Shown here in pieces: positions 56,620 to 64,000 of a stretch of 64,000 bases of DNA. The notes under the pieces were generated by a model. That model saw nothing but the letters and a program-made list of their open reading frames with translations, searched no databases and was not told the origin of the DNA. A program made the translations under genes and the position numbers. The DNA lies in NCBI RefSeq assembly GCF_900111015.1, contig NZ_FOFS01000005.1, forward strand, positions 1 through 64,000. Direction: 5' to 3'. Numbering within the stretch: position 1 is the stretch's first letter; each line of letters starts with the position of its first letter. The stretch is from Solimonas aquatica. Lineage in GTDB: Bacteria; Pseudomonadota; Gammaproteobacteria; Nevskiales; Nevskiaceae.

Positions 56620-57872
56620 GGTTCGCTCCGCCGGTACGGCGCCAGCGCGGCATCGCGTGCCGCCAGCGCCTTGGCAAAATCGTTTTGTGCGCTCAAGGCA
56701 TCCAGGCGCGCGCTGCGCAGCGCGCGCCGCGCATCGAGCAGATCGGTGAGCGGCGCGGCGCCTTTGGCATAGGCGTATTCAACGGCCTCGGCGGCGGCCT
56801 GCGCCTGCGGCAGCACCTGCGCCAGCGCACTTTGCCGGCGCTGTGCGGCGGCATCGAGCAGCAGCTCGGCGCTGTCGCGCTCGACATCGGCCTGCAGCGC
56901 GGTCTGCGCCGCCGTCGCCCGCGCGCTGTCCAGCTGCGCGCGCGCCTGCGCGATCTCGCCCTGGTAGTGGTGATAGACGAACAGCGGCACGCTGACACTG
57001 ATGCCGGCCATGTTCGGCGCCTCGCGCGGATCGTGCTCCCACTCCAGACCCAGGGTGACATCGCGCGTGGCCTGCGCCTGCGCGAGCTTGAGCTGCGCCT
57101 CGGCGGCGCGCAGGCGTTGCTGATCGGCAATCTCGTCGGCGCGCGCGCCGTCGCGTGGCAGGCTCGGCGCCTGCTGCGGCCAGTCGTCCGTGGCCTGCAG
57201 ATCCTGCGTCAGCGGACAGCCGAGCAGCGCGCCATAAGCCAGGCGCGCAGCCTGCGCGTCGGCCTGCGCCTGGCGGGCTTCACCTTGTGCGCGATAGGTT
57301 TCCACCGCGATGCGCGCGCGATCCGCCTGTGCCAGATCACCCACCTTCAAACGGTGATCGGCGACGGCCAGGGTCTGCGCCTGCAGCGCTGCGATGTCCT
57401 GCAGCGTGCCGGCGCGCGCCAGCGCCAGCTTCAGATCGTAGTAACCGTCGCGCACCTGCGCCTGCAAACGACGCTGCGCGTCGGCCAGATCCGCCTGCGC
57501 GGCTTCGCTGCCGGCCTGCGCGGCCTGCTCGCGGGCCTGGCGCTTGCCGCCGCGTTCGATCAGCTGCTGCAGCTGCACGCTGCTGTATGCGGGTTGCTGA
57601 TAAAGCCCTTCGCCACGATTGCGCGCACGCGGGTCCCATTGCGTGATGCCGGTGTTGAGCAGCGGATTGGGCCGCTGCGCGGCGATGCGTTCGCCGGCTT
57701 GTGCGGCGGCGAGCTGCGCGCGGGCGCCCAGCAGATCGGCGTTGTGCTGCGCGGCCAGATCGAGTGCGGCGGTCAAGGACAGTTCGCGCCCGGCACAAGT
57801 ATCGGCCTGGGCCATGGCACCGGGCGGCAGCAGCACCGCACCCAGCACGAGGAGCGAAAAAACTTCACGCAT
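56616..57872 (-). CDS. czcC: Outer-membrane efflux protein, CzcC/TolC type
   Basis: Outer-membrane channel subunit, 418 aa, with a signal peptide (about 1-22, ending AMAQ). Two OEP repeats follow: LSLTAALDLAAQHNADLLGARAQLAAAQAGE, and the second half with VSVPLFVYHHYQGEIAQARAQLDSA near residue 295. Long Gln/Ala-rich helices are typical. The frame is open 25 codons upstream but the signal peptide fixes the start at 57872. First gene of the efflux operon and divergent from the two-component genes, with 133 bp between. Confidence 0.9.
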   Translation of the reverse strand: MREVFSLLVLGAVLLPPGAMAQADTCAGRELSLTAALDLAAQHNADLLGARAQLAAAQAGERIAAQRPNPLLNTGITQWDPRARNRGEGLYQQPAYSSVQLQQLIERGGKRQAREQAAQAGSEAAQADLADAQRRLQAQVRDGYYDLKLALARAGTLQDIAALQAQTLAVADHRLKVGDLAQADRARIAVETYRAQGEARQAQADAQAARLAYGALLGCPLTQDLQATDDWPQQAPSLPRDGARADEIADQQRLRAAEAQLKLAQAQATRDVTLGLEWEHDPREAPNMAGISVSVPLFVYHHYQGEIAQARAQLDSARATAAQTALQADVERDSAELLLDAAAQRRQSALAQVLPQAQAAAEAVEYAYAKGAAPLTDLLDARRALRSARLDALSAQNDFAKALAARDAALAPYRRSEP

Positions 57873-57968
57873 GGGGAACACAGCGGGGGGTTTGGATGTC
57901 TGGATCGCAGCGCGGGTGAAAGCTCGCGTTATTATCGAGGCAGGCACTTACCGGTGCCTTTCGTTTCC

Positions 57969-57984
57969 GCAGCTTACAAGCTGC
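57969..57984. promoter_or_regulatory. Inverted repeat between czcC and the response regulator gene
   Basis: GCAGCTT-AC-AAGCTGC is a 7-2-7 inverted repeat 22 nt before the response-regulator start. A second one (AGGCAC...GTGCCT) lies at 57942-57959. Both are in the 133-bp divergent promoter region and are candidate regulator sites. Confidence 0.35.
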
Positions 57985-58005
57985 TTTCAGCGAGCCGGTC
58001 TCTCT

Positions 58006-58683
58006 ATGCGCATCCTTCTGGTTGAAGACGATCCCCTCATCGCCGATGCGCTCAGCGCGGCGCTTCGCAACAGCGGCCACTCCATCGATGCGGTGCGCAC
58101 GCAGCGCGACGCCGAGGCGGCGCTGGGCACCGACTACGCGGTGGTGCTGCTGGATCTGGGCCTGCCGGACGGCGATGGCCTGGAGCTGCTGCAGCGCATC
58201 CGCAGCCGTCGTCAGAGCGTGCCGGTGATCGTGTTGACCGCACGCGATCGCCCTGCGGATCGCGTGCGGGGTCTGGACCTGGGCGCGGATGATTACGTGG
58301 TCAAGCCTTTCGACCTCTCCGAGATCGAGGCCCGCATCCGCGCGGTGACGCGCCGCTCCGGCGCCGGCAGCAGCGCCGAGTTGCAGCTGGGCGGCTTGCG
58401 ACTGCTGCCCGATGCGCGCCGCGCGCAGATCGGCGAGCGCGCGCTGGAGCTGACGCCGCGCGAGTACGCGCTGCTGGAGCTGCTGCTGTCGCGGCAGAAC
58501 CGCGTGGTGAGCAAGGCGCAGATCGAAGAGCAGCTCTGCGACTGGGATCGCGCGCTGTCCGACACCGCCATCGAAGTGCTGGTGCATCGCCTGCGCAAGA
58601 AGCTGGACGGTGCGCCCGGCATCGAGCTGCGCACCCTGCGCGGCTTCGGCTATCTGCTCGGCGACACCGCCAGCACCGCTTGA
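58006..58683 (+). CDS. OmpR-family response regulator
   Basis: DNA-binding response regulator, 225 aa. The receiver domain (1-115) has the acidic pocket EDD (7-9), the phosphoacceptor Asp50 in VVLLDLGLPDG and Lys in DDYVVKPFDL. The winged-helix domain (about 125-220) has LELTPREYALLELLL and the final LRTLRGFGYLLG. It resembles the QseB/TctD branch. Divergent position next to czcCBA suggests it controls metal efflux. The stop overlaps the start of the kinase gene. Confidence 0.93.
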   Translation: MRILLVEDDPLIADALSAALRNSGHSIDAVRTQRDAEAALGTDYAVVLLDLGLPDGDGLELLQRIRSRRQSVPVIVLTARDRPADRVRGLDLGADDYVVKPFDLSEIEARIRAVTRRSGAGSSAELQLGGLRLLPDARRAQIGERALELTPREYALLELLLSRQNRVVSKAQIEEQLCDWDRALSDTAIEVLVHRLRKKLDGAPGIELRTLRGFGYLLGDTASTA

Positions 58684-60065
58684 ACGTTCCGCGCACGCAC
58701 AGCCTGCAGTCGCGCCTGCTGCGGCGCCTGCTGCTGGTCACCACGCTGGTGGTCGGCGCCGGCGCCAGCTTCACTTATGCCCTGAGCCGGCACTTCGCCG
58801 ACCGCGTGTTCGACGCCTGGCTCGCCGACAGCGCCGAGGCCCTGGCCAATGTCGTGGCCAGCCGCGCCGACTTCAGCGACGCGGCGCTGAGCCAGGCGGT
58901 GGAACAGCAGGTGCGCTTCGACAACACCGACTGGGTGGCCTTCACCGTGCGCGGTCCGCAGGGCCTGCTGGCCGGGCGCGCGGATATTCCGATGCCCGCA
59001 CATCCGCACGGCGCCGGCGTGCAGCTGTATGACGCGCTGCTGCAGGAGCGCGATCTGCGCGTGGCCTATGTGCAGCTGCAACGCGACGGCCAGCCCTACA
59101 CCGTGGCGGTGGCGGAAACCCTGCGCAAGCGCCGGCTGATGACCAGCGAGCTGCTGCTGGCAACGCTGCTGCCTTCGCTGCTGCTGGCCGGTGTGGCGGC
59201 GCTGCTGATCCGCAGCGGCGTGCGGCGCGCGCTGCAGCCGCTGGGCGCGGTGCGCGACGCCATCGTGCGCAGTGATCCGCTCAAGCTGCAGCCGCTGCCG
59301 GTGGCGGAGCTGGACGAGATCCGCCCGCTGATCACCGCCATCAACGATCTGCTCGCGCGTCTGAATCTGGCCCTGGATGCGCAGCGCAGCTTCGTGGCCG
59401 ACACCGCGCATCAGCTGCGCAATCCGCTGGCCGGCATCAAGCTGCAGATCGAAGAGGCGCTGCGTCATACCGAACCGGTGTCACGCGAAACCTTGCTGCG
59501 CGTGCTCGGCGGCACCGACCGCGCCGCGCGTCTGGCGGCGCAGCTGCTGTCGCTGGCGCGCGCCGAGGCCGATGCGATGCAGGCGCAGATGCCGATCCAG
59601 CGTGTGGACCTGGAACAGTTCTGCGCCGAACGTGGCCGCGAATGGGTGCCGCGCCTGCTCAGGCACGGCCTGCAGATTCAGCTCGATCCGCCGCCGCAGC
59701 CGGTGTTCGCGCTGTGCCGGCCGCTGCTGCTGGGCGAGGCCCTGGACAATCTGCTCGACAATGCGCTGCGCTACGCCGGGCAGGGCCGCCTGATCCGGCT
59801 GATCGTGGAAAGCGCGGACGAGGAAGCCTGGCTCACGGTGGCCGATGATGGCCCCGGCTTTGCGCCGCATCTGCGCGAGACCCTGTTCCGCCGCTTTGCG
59901 CGTGGCGATCACAGCAGTGGCGATGGCGCCGGCCTGGGCCTGGCCATCGTGCGCGAGCTCCTGCGCGCGCAGAACGGTGACGCCGAGGTCGTGACGGCGC
60001 CGGGCGGGCGCGGCGCGGCAATCCGTCTGCGCCTGCGCGCGGCGCCGCCGCAGCCTACAGCCTGA
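58680..60065 (+). CDS. Sensor histidine kinase
   Basis: Membrane sensor of 461 aa. Membrane segments lie at about 15-35 and 158-180, with a 120-residue periplasmic sensor domain between. A HAMP-like linker leads to HisKA with His244 in VADTAHQLRNPLAGIKLQ. The HATPase domain has the N box LLDNALRYA, DDGPGF and GAGLGLAIV. The frame starts with TTG overlapping the regulator stop; no clear Shine-Dalgarno sequence is present, so coupling is likely. No His/Met-rich metal-binding stretch stands out in the sensor domain. Its 3' end overlaps the convergent SnoaL-like gene by 11 nt. Confidence 0.9.
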   Translation: MNVPRTHSLQSRLLRRLLLVTTLVVGAGASFTYALSRHFADRVFDAWLADSAEALANVVASRADFSDAALSQAVEQQVRFDNTDWVAFTVRGPQGLLAGRADIPMPAHPHGAGVQLYDALLQERDLRVAYVQLQRDGQPYTVAVAETLRKRRLMTSELLLATLLPSLLLAGVAALLIRSGVRRALQPLGAVRDAIVRSDPLKLQPLPVAELDEIRPLITAINDLLARLNLALDAQRSFVADTAHQLRNPLAGIKLQIEEALRHTEPVSRETLLRVLGGTDRAARLAAQLLSLARAEADAMQAQMPIQRVDLEQFCAERGREWVPRLLRHGLQIQLDPPPQPVFALCRPLLLGEALDNLLDNALRYAGQGRLIRLIVESADEEAWLTVADDGPGFAPHLRETLFRRFARGDHSSGDGAGLGLAIVRELLRAQNGDAEVVTAPGGRGAAIRLRLRAAPPQPTA

Positions 60066-60504
60066 GCGCGGCCGGCACGTTGTAGGCGTAGCTCTTGCGC
60101 TCGACGCGCTCGCAGATGCGCCAGCCCTGCGCCGTGCGCCGGTAACGGTCCAGATACCACAGGCCCAGAAACATGGTGTCGGTGCCGCCGTCCGGCATCG
60201 GCAGGACCATGGGATTGAAGCAGGCGATCTTGCCGCTGGCCTCGTCGCCGCTGATCTCGAACTGGCAGTTGCCCATCAGATGCATGTAGCCGGGAAAGCG
60301 TGCCAGCGCCAGCGGCAGCCATTTGCGGATTTCGGGATAAGCGCCGGCGATGCCGCCCATTGCGGTATAGTCGATGTGCGCATCGGACGTGAAGATCGCA
60401 TCGAGCCGATCCCAGTCGCGCTCGTCGATGGCGTAGGCGTAGGCGGTGATCAGCGCCTGCAGGGCCTGCTGGTCGAGCAAGGTCTGCAGCGTGGCCGCGG
60501 CCAT
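60055..60504 (-). CDS. SnoaL-like (NTF2-fold) protein, possible steroid dehydratase
   Basis: 149-residue NTF2-fold protein. Y22, D27 and H75 (in TAYAYAID and YMHLMGN) match in order and spacing the Tyr30, Asp35 and His83 positions I recall for bile-acid 7-alpha-dehydratase BaiE; the third BaiE residue, Asp106, has no clear equivalent. It is coupled to the ketosteroid isomerase gene by a one-base TGATG overlap, which supports a steroid role such as removal of a 7-hydroxyl group. Equally, SnoaL-type proteins are diverse and the true substrate may differ. Confidence 0.75.
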   Translation of the reverse strand: MAAATLQTLLDQQALQALITAYAYAIDERDWDRLDAIFTSDAHIDYTAMGGIAGAYPEIRKWLPLALARFPGYMHLMGNCQFEISGDEASGKIACFNPMVLPMPDGGTDTMFLGLWYLDRYRRTAQGWRICERVERKSYAYNVPAALRL

Positions 60505-60890
60505 CAGCGCTGGCCGCCCAGCAGCATGTCGCCGGGGCCCCAGTACGCCTTCATCGAGGTGAAGCGGCCGGCCTCGTCGAAGCTCATCACGTCGATCACG
60601 TGGATCAGCGCCCGGCCTTCCGGCATGTTCAGCTCCACGTCGAACGCCATGGCGGCGCAGTTGCCATGCGAACCGCGGATGGGCGCCGCCAGCTTGAGCT
60701 TGGCGCCGGTGGCGATGGAGGCCCGGTAAAACTCGGCGATCGCGGCCTTGCCCACGCGCAGCGGCGCGCCGACCGGGTCTTCCACGGTGGCGTCGTCGGC
60801 GTAGAGATCGGCGATGGCCTGCGCATCGCTGCGGTTGAAGCCGTCGATGTAAGCCTGCATCTGCTGCTTCATCAGCGCTTCGCTGGTCAT
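60504..60890 (-). CDS. ksi: Steroid delta5-3-ketosteroid isomerase
   Basis: Moves the 5,6 double bond of 3-keto-delta5 steroids to the 4,5 position. The 128-residue product aligns without gaps to the Comamonas enzyme over its first 40 residues: Tyr14 and Asp38 (in DDATVEDPVG) fall at the same numbers. The third catalytic Asp is at 100 in HVIDVMSF (99 in Comamonas). GGAAAA-like GGAAAA sequence precedes the ATG. It is transcribed with the SnoaL-like gene and is divergent from the LuxR-type regulator. Confidence 0.92.
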   Translation of the reverse strand: MTSEALMKQQMQAYIDGFNRSDAQAIADLYADDATVEDPVGAPLRVGKAAIAEFYRASIATGAKLKLAAPIRGSHGNCAAMAFDVELNMPEGRALIHVIDVMSFDEAGRFTSMKAYWGPGDMLLGGQR

Positions 60891-61101
60891 GGCACTTTTC
60901 CGATCCGGTCTCAGGGAGACCCTGATGTTCAGCTGAGCGGGTCGCTGCCAGGATCATCCATATGGGTGAGTTGGCCCTGAGCAAAATTTTCTACCGTCGC
61001 AACGGGTGCTTTGTCAGAAACGCTATTGACCCCCGCAGCCGTGGGGAGTTGGATAGCGGCTCCCGGATCCGCACCTGAAACAACAAAGCGTCCAGCAGGC
61101 G

Positions 61102-61121
61102 CAAATGCGGCCCGTCATTTG
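61102..61121. promoter_or_regulatory. 6-8-6 inverted repeat upstream of the LuxR-type gene
   Basis: CAAATG-N8-CATTTG is a perfect interrupted palindrome just before the Shine-Dalgarno of the regulator gene, in the 248-bp divergent region shared with the isomerase gene. Its size fits the binding site of a LuxR-type dimer. Confidence 0.4.
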
Positions 61122-61138
61122 TCTTGGAGGAGAGAGCC

Positions 61139-62356
61139 TTGGCAAGCAATGTACACAGCCTGTCCGCACGCCGGACGGCCGGCAAGTCAGCCGCGATGAT
61201 GCCACCCAGCCCGCCGCCCGAAAACCTGGAACTGGACGGCCTGGACCGTCTGCTCGGCGCCATCTACGAAGGACCGATGGAATCGCCACCCTGGCAGAAT
61301 GCCTCGCAGCTGCTGCGTGAACGGCTCGGCGCCGCGCATGTCACGCTGATGCTGCGGCCGCCTTCGCAGGACGGCTCGGGCGCGATGATCAACACCGGCC
61401 CCACGCAGCAGCAGCACGTCGATTCCTACGAAAGCCACTTCTTCGCTGCCGACCCCTTCGTGCGTCTGCCTGAAGGAGAGGTGTTTTCCGCAGAGGAACT
61501 GATCGGCCCGCAGTGGTTGCAGAGCCAGTATTACCGCGAGTTCCTGCAGCCGGTGGGCGTGCGTCATCTGCTCGGCGCCGACATCTACACCCGCGAAGGC
61601 ATCGAATGCCGCCTGCGCGTCACGCGCGGCCCCGAGGCCCTGCCTTTCGATGCCGGCGACAAGAGCCTGCTGCGTCGCGTGCTGCCGCACTTCAAGCGCG
61701 CCATCCAGCTGCATGCGCGCCTGGACTTCCTGGAATGCGAGCGCGCGCTGTTCGCCGGCACCGTGAACCGCATGCTGCTGGGCATGATCAGCTTCGATCA
61801 GAACGGCCAGCTGCTGGAAACCAATCAGGAAGCGCGCCGCATCCTCGCCGAGCGCGACGGCATCTGGCTGTCCGGCAACAATCTGTGCATCGACAGCAGC
61901 CAGGAAAGCCGCGACTTCCAGCGCATGCTGCGTCAGGCCTTGAGCGGCGGCACGCATCCGCGCGCCGGCAGCGAACCGGAACTGGTGGAAGCCATCGCGG
62001 TGTCGCGTCCTTCCGGCCGCGCCAAGCTCGGCATTCTGGTGCGCGCGATTCCGCTGGGGCCCTGGTCGGAGAGCAAGCAGCGTCCGGCGGTGGCGGTGTT
62101 CCTGCGCGATCCGGAAGCCAATGCCGCGCAGCCTTCACAGGAACTGGTGCGCCGCCTGTTCGGCCTCACCCGCATGGAAGCGCAGCTTGCGCTGCTGCTC
62201 ACCGAAGGCCTGACCCTGGATGAAGCGGCCGAGAAGATGAACGTGCGCCGCAACACTGCCCGCACGCATCTGCGCTCCATCTTCTGCAAGACCGGCGTGA
62301 CGCGTCAGACCATGCTGGTGCGGCTGCTGCTCAACAGCGTGCTGAGCTTGGGCTGA
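61139..62356 (+). CDS. LuxR-family transcriptional regulator
   Basis: Regulator of 405 aa with a C-terminal LuxR-type helix-turn-helix (about residues 335-400: LFGLTRMEAQLALLLTEGLTLDEAAEKMNVRRNTARTHLRSIFCKTG). A PAS-like region lies in the middle (about 210-245, GMISFDQNGQLLETNQEARRIL). The TTG at 61139 is preceded by GGAGGAG at the right distance, better than the TTG five codons earlier that lies inside that sequence. Divergent from ksi, it is a candidate steroid-responsive activator comparable to Comamonas TeiR, also a LuxR-type protein. The ligand is unknown. Confidence 0.85.
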   Translation: MASNVHSLSARRTAGKSAAMMPPSPPPENLELDGLDRLLGAIYEGPMESPPWQNASQLLRERLGAAHVTLMLRPPSQDGSGAMINTGPTQQQHVDSYESHFFAADPFVRLPEGEVFSAEELIGPQWLQSQYYREFLQPVGVRHLLGADIYTREGIECRLRVTRGPEALPFDAGDKSLLRRVLPHFKRAIQLHARLDFLECERALFAGTVNRMLLGMISFDQNGQLLETNQEARRILAERDGIWLSGNNLCIDSSQESRDFQRMLRQALSGGTHPRAGSEPELVEAIAVSRPSGRAKLGILVRAIPLGPWSESKQRPAVAVFLRDPEANAAQPSQELVRRLFGLTRMEAQLALLLTEGLTLDEAAEKMNVRRNTARTHLRSIFCKTGVTRQTMLVRLLLNSVLSLG

Positions 62357-62360
62357 GCAA

Positions 62361-62492
62361 GGCCCCCTCTCCCCAACCCCTCTCCCGCAAGGGGGAGGGG
62401 GGCATGAGGTCGGCGATCGCATCCAAGGTTTCAGATTGGAACGCATCCTTCCCCTCTCCCCTTGCGGGAGAGGGGCCAGGGCAGAAGGGGGG
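62361..62492. repeat. Inverted pair of CCCTCTCCC palindromes, pair C
   Basis: CCCCTCTCCCGCAAGGGGGA at about 62377-62396 and its inverted partner at about 62451-62475 are about 55 bp apart, between the convergent LuxR-type and exonuclease genes. The sequence between them (TTTCAGATTGGAACGCATCC) resembles that in pair A. Confidence 0.7.
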
Positions 62493-62494
62493 CT

Positions 62495-63475
62495 TCAGGC
62501 CTCCACCCGCAGCGCCTCCGCCGCAATTCCCTGCGCCTGCAGCGTCGCGATCAGCGTCGCCGTCTCGCCATGCATGGCCAGCACGCGCTTGGCACCGCTG
62601 TCACGGATGGTCTGCAGCAGCGCCGGCCAGTCGGCGTGATCCGACATCGCAAAGCCGCGGTCGTAGCGCTTGGCGCGCGCGCCATCCACGCCCATCCAGC
62701 CCGAGGCAAAGCCGCTGCGATACGGCTGCAGACGATGCAGCCAGCTGGTGCCGAAGACATGCGGCGGCACCAGAATCAGGGCGCCGCGAAAGTCCTGATG
62801 CCGCGCCACCTGACTCACGCCCAGCGTCGGCAGCATCGCCACGTTCTGCTGCCGGTAAATGCTCACCAGCTTCATCATCGCCGTATGCAGATACACGGTC
62901 TGCTCCGGCGCATGCGCCATCAGCTCCGCGAGCACGCGCTGCGCCTTGCCCAGCGCATAGCAGAACAGGACCGAAGCCTGGCCTTGCGTGCGGTTCTCCA
63001 TCCACCACTGATGGATCTCGCGCGCCGCCTGGCCGGCCGGCGCCCACACATACTCGGGCGAGGCAAAGGTGGCTTCGGTGACGAACACCTCGCAGGCCAC
63101 GCTCTCGAAGGGCTCGCAGGACGGATCGGGCTCGCGCTTGTAGTCGCCGGACACCACCCACACGCGGCCCTCGTGTTCGAGCCGCACCTGCGCCGACCCC
63201 AGGATGTGCCCGGCCGGATGCAGGGAGATCTGCACCCCGTTCAGATCGAAGCGCTGGCCATATTCCAGCGGCCGCACCTGCGCACCCGCGCCGAGGCGAT
63301 GACGCAGCAGCTTGTAGCCGGCAGCCGCCGTCCAGTAGCGCCCGCAACCGCTCTTGGCATGATCACCATGCGCATGCGTGACCACCGCGCGCGGCACGCG
63401 CTTGTGCGGATCGATGTGGAAATCACCAGCGGGGCAGTAGAGTCCTTCAGGGCGAAGGACGATCAGATCGTTCAT
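62495..63475 (-). CDS. Ligase-associated DNA exonuclease (metallo-beta-lactamase fold)
   Basis: 326-residue MBL/beta-CASP protein of the family encoded with ATP-dependent DNA ligase and an Lhr-like helicase. The metal site is VVTHAHGDHAKSG (near residues 32-44) with PAGHILGSAQV (near 88), VVSGDYKREPDP (near 107) and AMSDHADWP (near 283). It probably trims DNA or RNA ends in repair. The expected ligase and helicase genes are not in the window, being absent or beyond it. The start at 63475 (MNDLIVLRPEGLY) was chosen over an ATG 11 codons earlier that overlaps waaA. Confidence 0.85.
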   Translation of the reverse strand: MNDLIVLRPEGLYCPAGDFHIDPHKRVPRAVVTHAHGDHAKSGCGRYWTAAAGYKLLRHRLGAGAQVRPLEYGQRFDLNGVQISLHPAGHILGSAQVRLEHEGRVWVVSGDYKREPDPSCEPFESVACEVFVTEATFASPEYVWAPAGQAAREIHQWWMENRTQGQASVLFCYALGKAQRVLAELMAHAPEQTVYLHTAMMKLVSIYRQQNVAMLPTLGVSQVARHQDFRGALILVPPHVFGTSWLHRLQPYRSGFASGWMGVDGARAKRYDRGFAMSDHADWPALLQTIRDSGAKRVLAMHGETATLIATLQAQGIAAEALRVEA

Positions 63476-63504
63476 CCGCGCGATGGTAGCGCGGATGCAC
63501 CGCC

Positions 63505-64000
63505 TCAAGCCTCGCCAATCAAGCTCAGCAGCCGCTGCAGCGCGCCGCGATTGGCCTCGACCACGCGCCGGCCGGCTTCGCCGAGTTCGGCGCGGCGCTT
63601 GGCGTCGTGCAGCAGCACGCGCAGCGATTCGGGCAGGTAGTTGGCGCTGACCTGGATGCCGGCCTGGGCTTCCATCAAGAGGTCGCGCGCCTGCACGAAG
63701 TTGTGCATGTGCGGGCCGAACAGTACCGGCAGACCCAGGGCCGCCGGCTCCAGCACATTGTGGCCGCCGACCGGAATCAGCGAGCCGCCGACCAGGGCCA
63801 CGTCGCAGGCCGTGTAGTAGGCGAACAGCTCGCCCATGCTGTCGCCGAGCAGCACCTGCGCGCGGATGGCTTCGCCATCGGCCAGCGCCGAGCGTCGCTG
63901 CAGGCTGAAGCCCTGTGCCTGCGCCAGTGCCGCCACGGCGTCGAAGCGCTGCGGATGACGCGGCACCAGGATCAGCAGCGCCTGCGGGTCGCTGCGCAGC
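63505..64000 (-). CDS. waaA: 3-deoxy-D-manno-octulosonic acid transferase, C-terminal part
   Basis: Partial gene, cut by the window edge; only the last 165 codons are present. The sequence has ILVPRHPQRFD, DSMGELFAYYTACDVALVGGSLIPVGGHNVLEPAALGLPVLFGPHMHNF and a C-terminal helix, the second GT30 domain of WaaA/KdtA that adds Kdo to lipid A at the inner membrane. Its stop is 29 nt from the exonuclease start on the same strand. Confidence 0.93.
   Translation of the reverse strand, partial: LRSDPQALLILVPRHPQRFDAVAALAQAQGFSLQRRSALADGEAIRAQVLLGDSMGELFAYYTACDVALVGGSLIPVGGHNVLEPAALGLPVLFGPHMHNFVQARDLLMEAQAGIQVSANYLPESLRVLLHDAKRRAELGEAGRRVVEANRGALQRLLSLIGEA

Noticed and set aside
52615-56772. 552- and 781-codon open frames antisense to czcA, czcB and czcC
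   Set aside because: They are His/Gln/Arg-rich shadow translations with no domain, opposite well-conserved efflux genes.

Overview
The window is about 64 kb of a GC-rich (roughly 65 %) gammaproteobacterial chromosome. The gene neighbourhoods dapF-DUF484-xerC, hslVU-DUF971, ubiE-ubiJ-ubiB, rhodanese-grxC-secB-gpsA and ampDE, together with a scattered set of steroid-catabolism genes, fit a Nevskiales/Solimonadaceae-like bacterium best. That placement is inference; the 16S rRNA gene at 3652-5182 would settle it.

Layout. 1-5.5 kb: a complete rRNA operon on the minus strand (16S, tRNA-Ile, tRNA-Ala, 23S, 5S) with promoter, boxA sites, precursor-processing stems and terminator. 5.6-13.7 kb: tyrS, an M23 peptidase, anmK, erpA, argC, hemJ, bfr/bfd, rppH and a HAD phosphatase. 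A 266-bp MITE-like element at 13759-14024 lies exactly in the shared stop codons of the HAD gene and hisN. 14-31 kb: hisN, pduO-type adenosyltransferase, ampD-ampE-btuF, an M16 protease, trmL, a CAP-domain protein, gpsA/secB/grxC/rhodanese, envC-ctpA and the ubiE-ubiJ-ubiB ubiquinone operon. 31-38 kb: hslVU, a small lipoprotein, a membrane methyltransferase-like protein, dapF-DUF484-xerC and a 2Fe-2S ferredoxin.

38-62 kb is the accessory part. It holds two Rieske oxygenases (38 and 51 kb), a lipoprotein that fuses a parallel beta-helix to a diheme cytochrome c, a KstD-like 3-ketosteroid dehydrogenase with an SDR and an HsaA-like flavin monooxygenase, and a lower-GC gene coding for a PD-(D/E)XK/DUF3883 protein. 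Next come a CzcCBA-type metal efflux operon with a divergent two-component system, and a ketosteroid isomerase with a SnoaL-like partner next to a LuxR-type regulator. The steroid genes could together open steroid rings A and B: isomerase (delta5 to delta4), KstD (delta1), KshA-like oxygenase (9-alpha hydroxylation) and HsaA-like monooxygenase (on the phenolic secosteroid). No meta-cleavage dioxygenase or hydrolase is present, so this is a satellite and not a full pathway. The window ends inside waaA.

Three kinds of short repeat are spread through intergenic regions: the 266-bp TA-flanked element, a hairpin-array element with terminator-like stems (22795-22944, truncated copy at 45266-45350), and three inverted pairs of a CCCTCTCCC-type palindrome, each between convergent genes. 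No CRISPR array, prophage or intact insertion sequence was seen.
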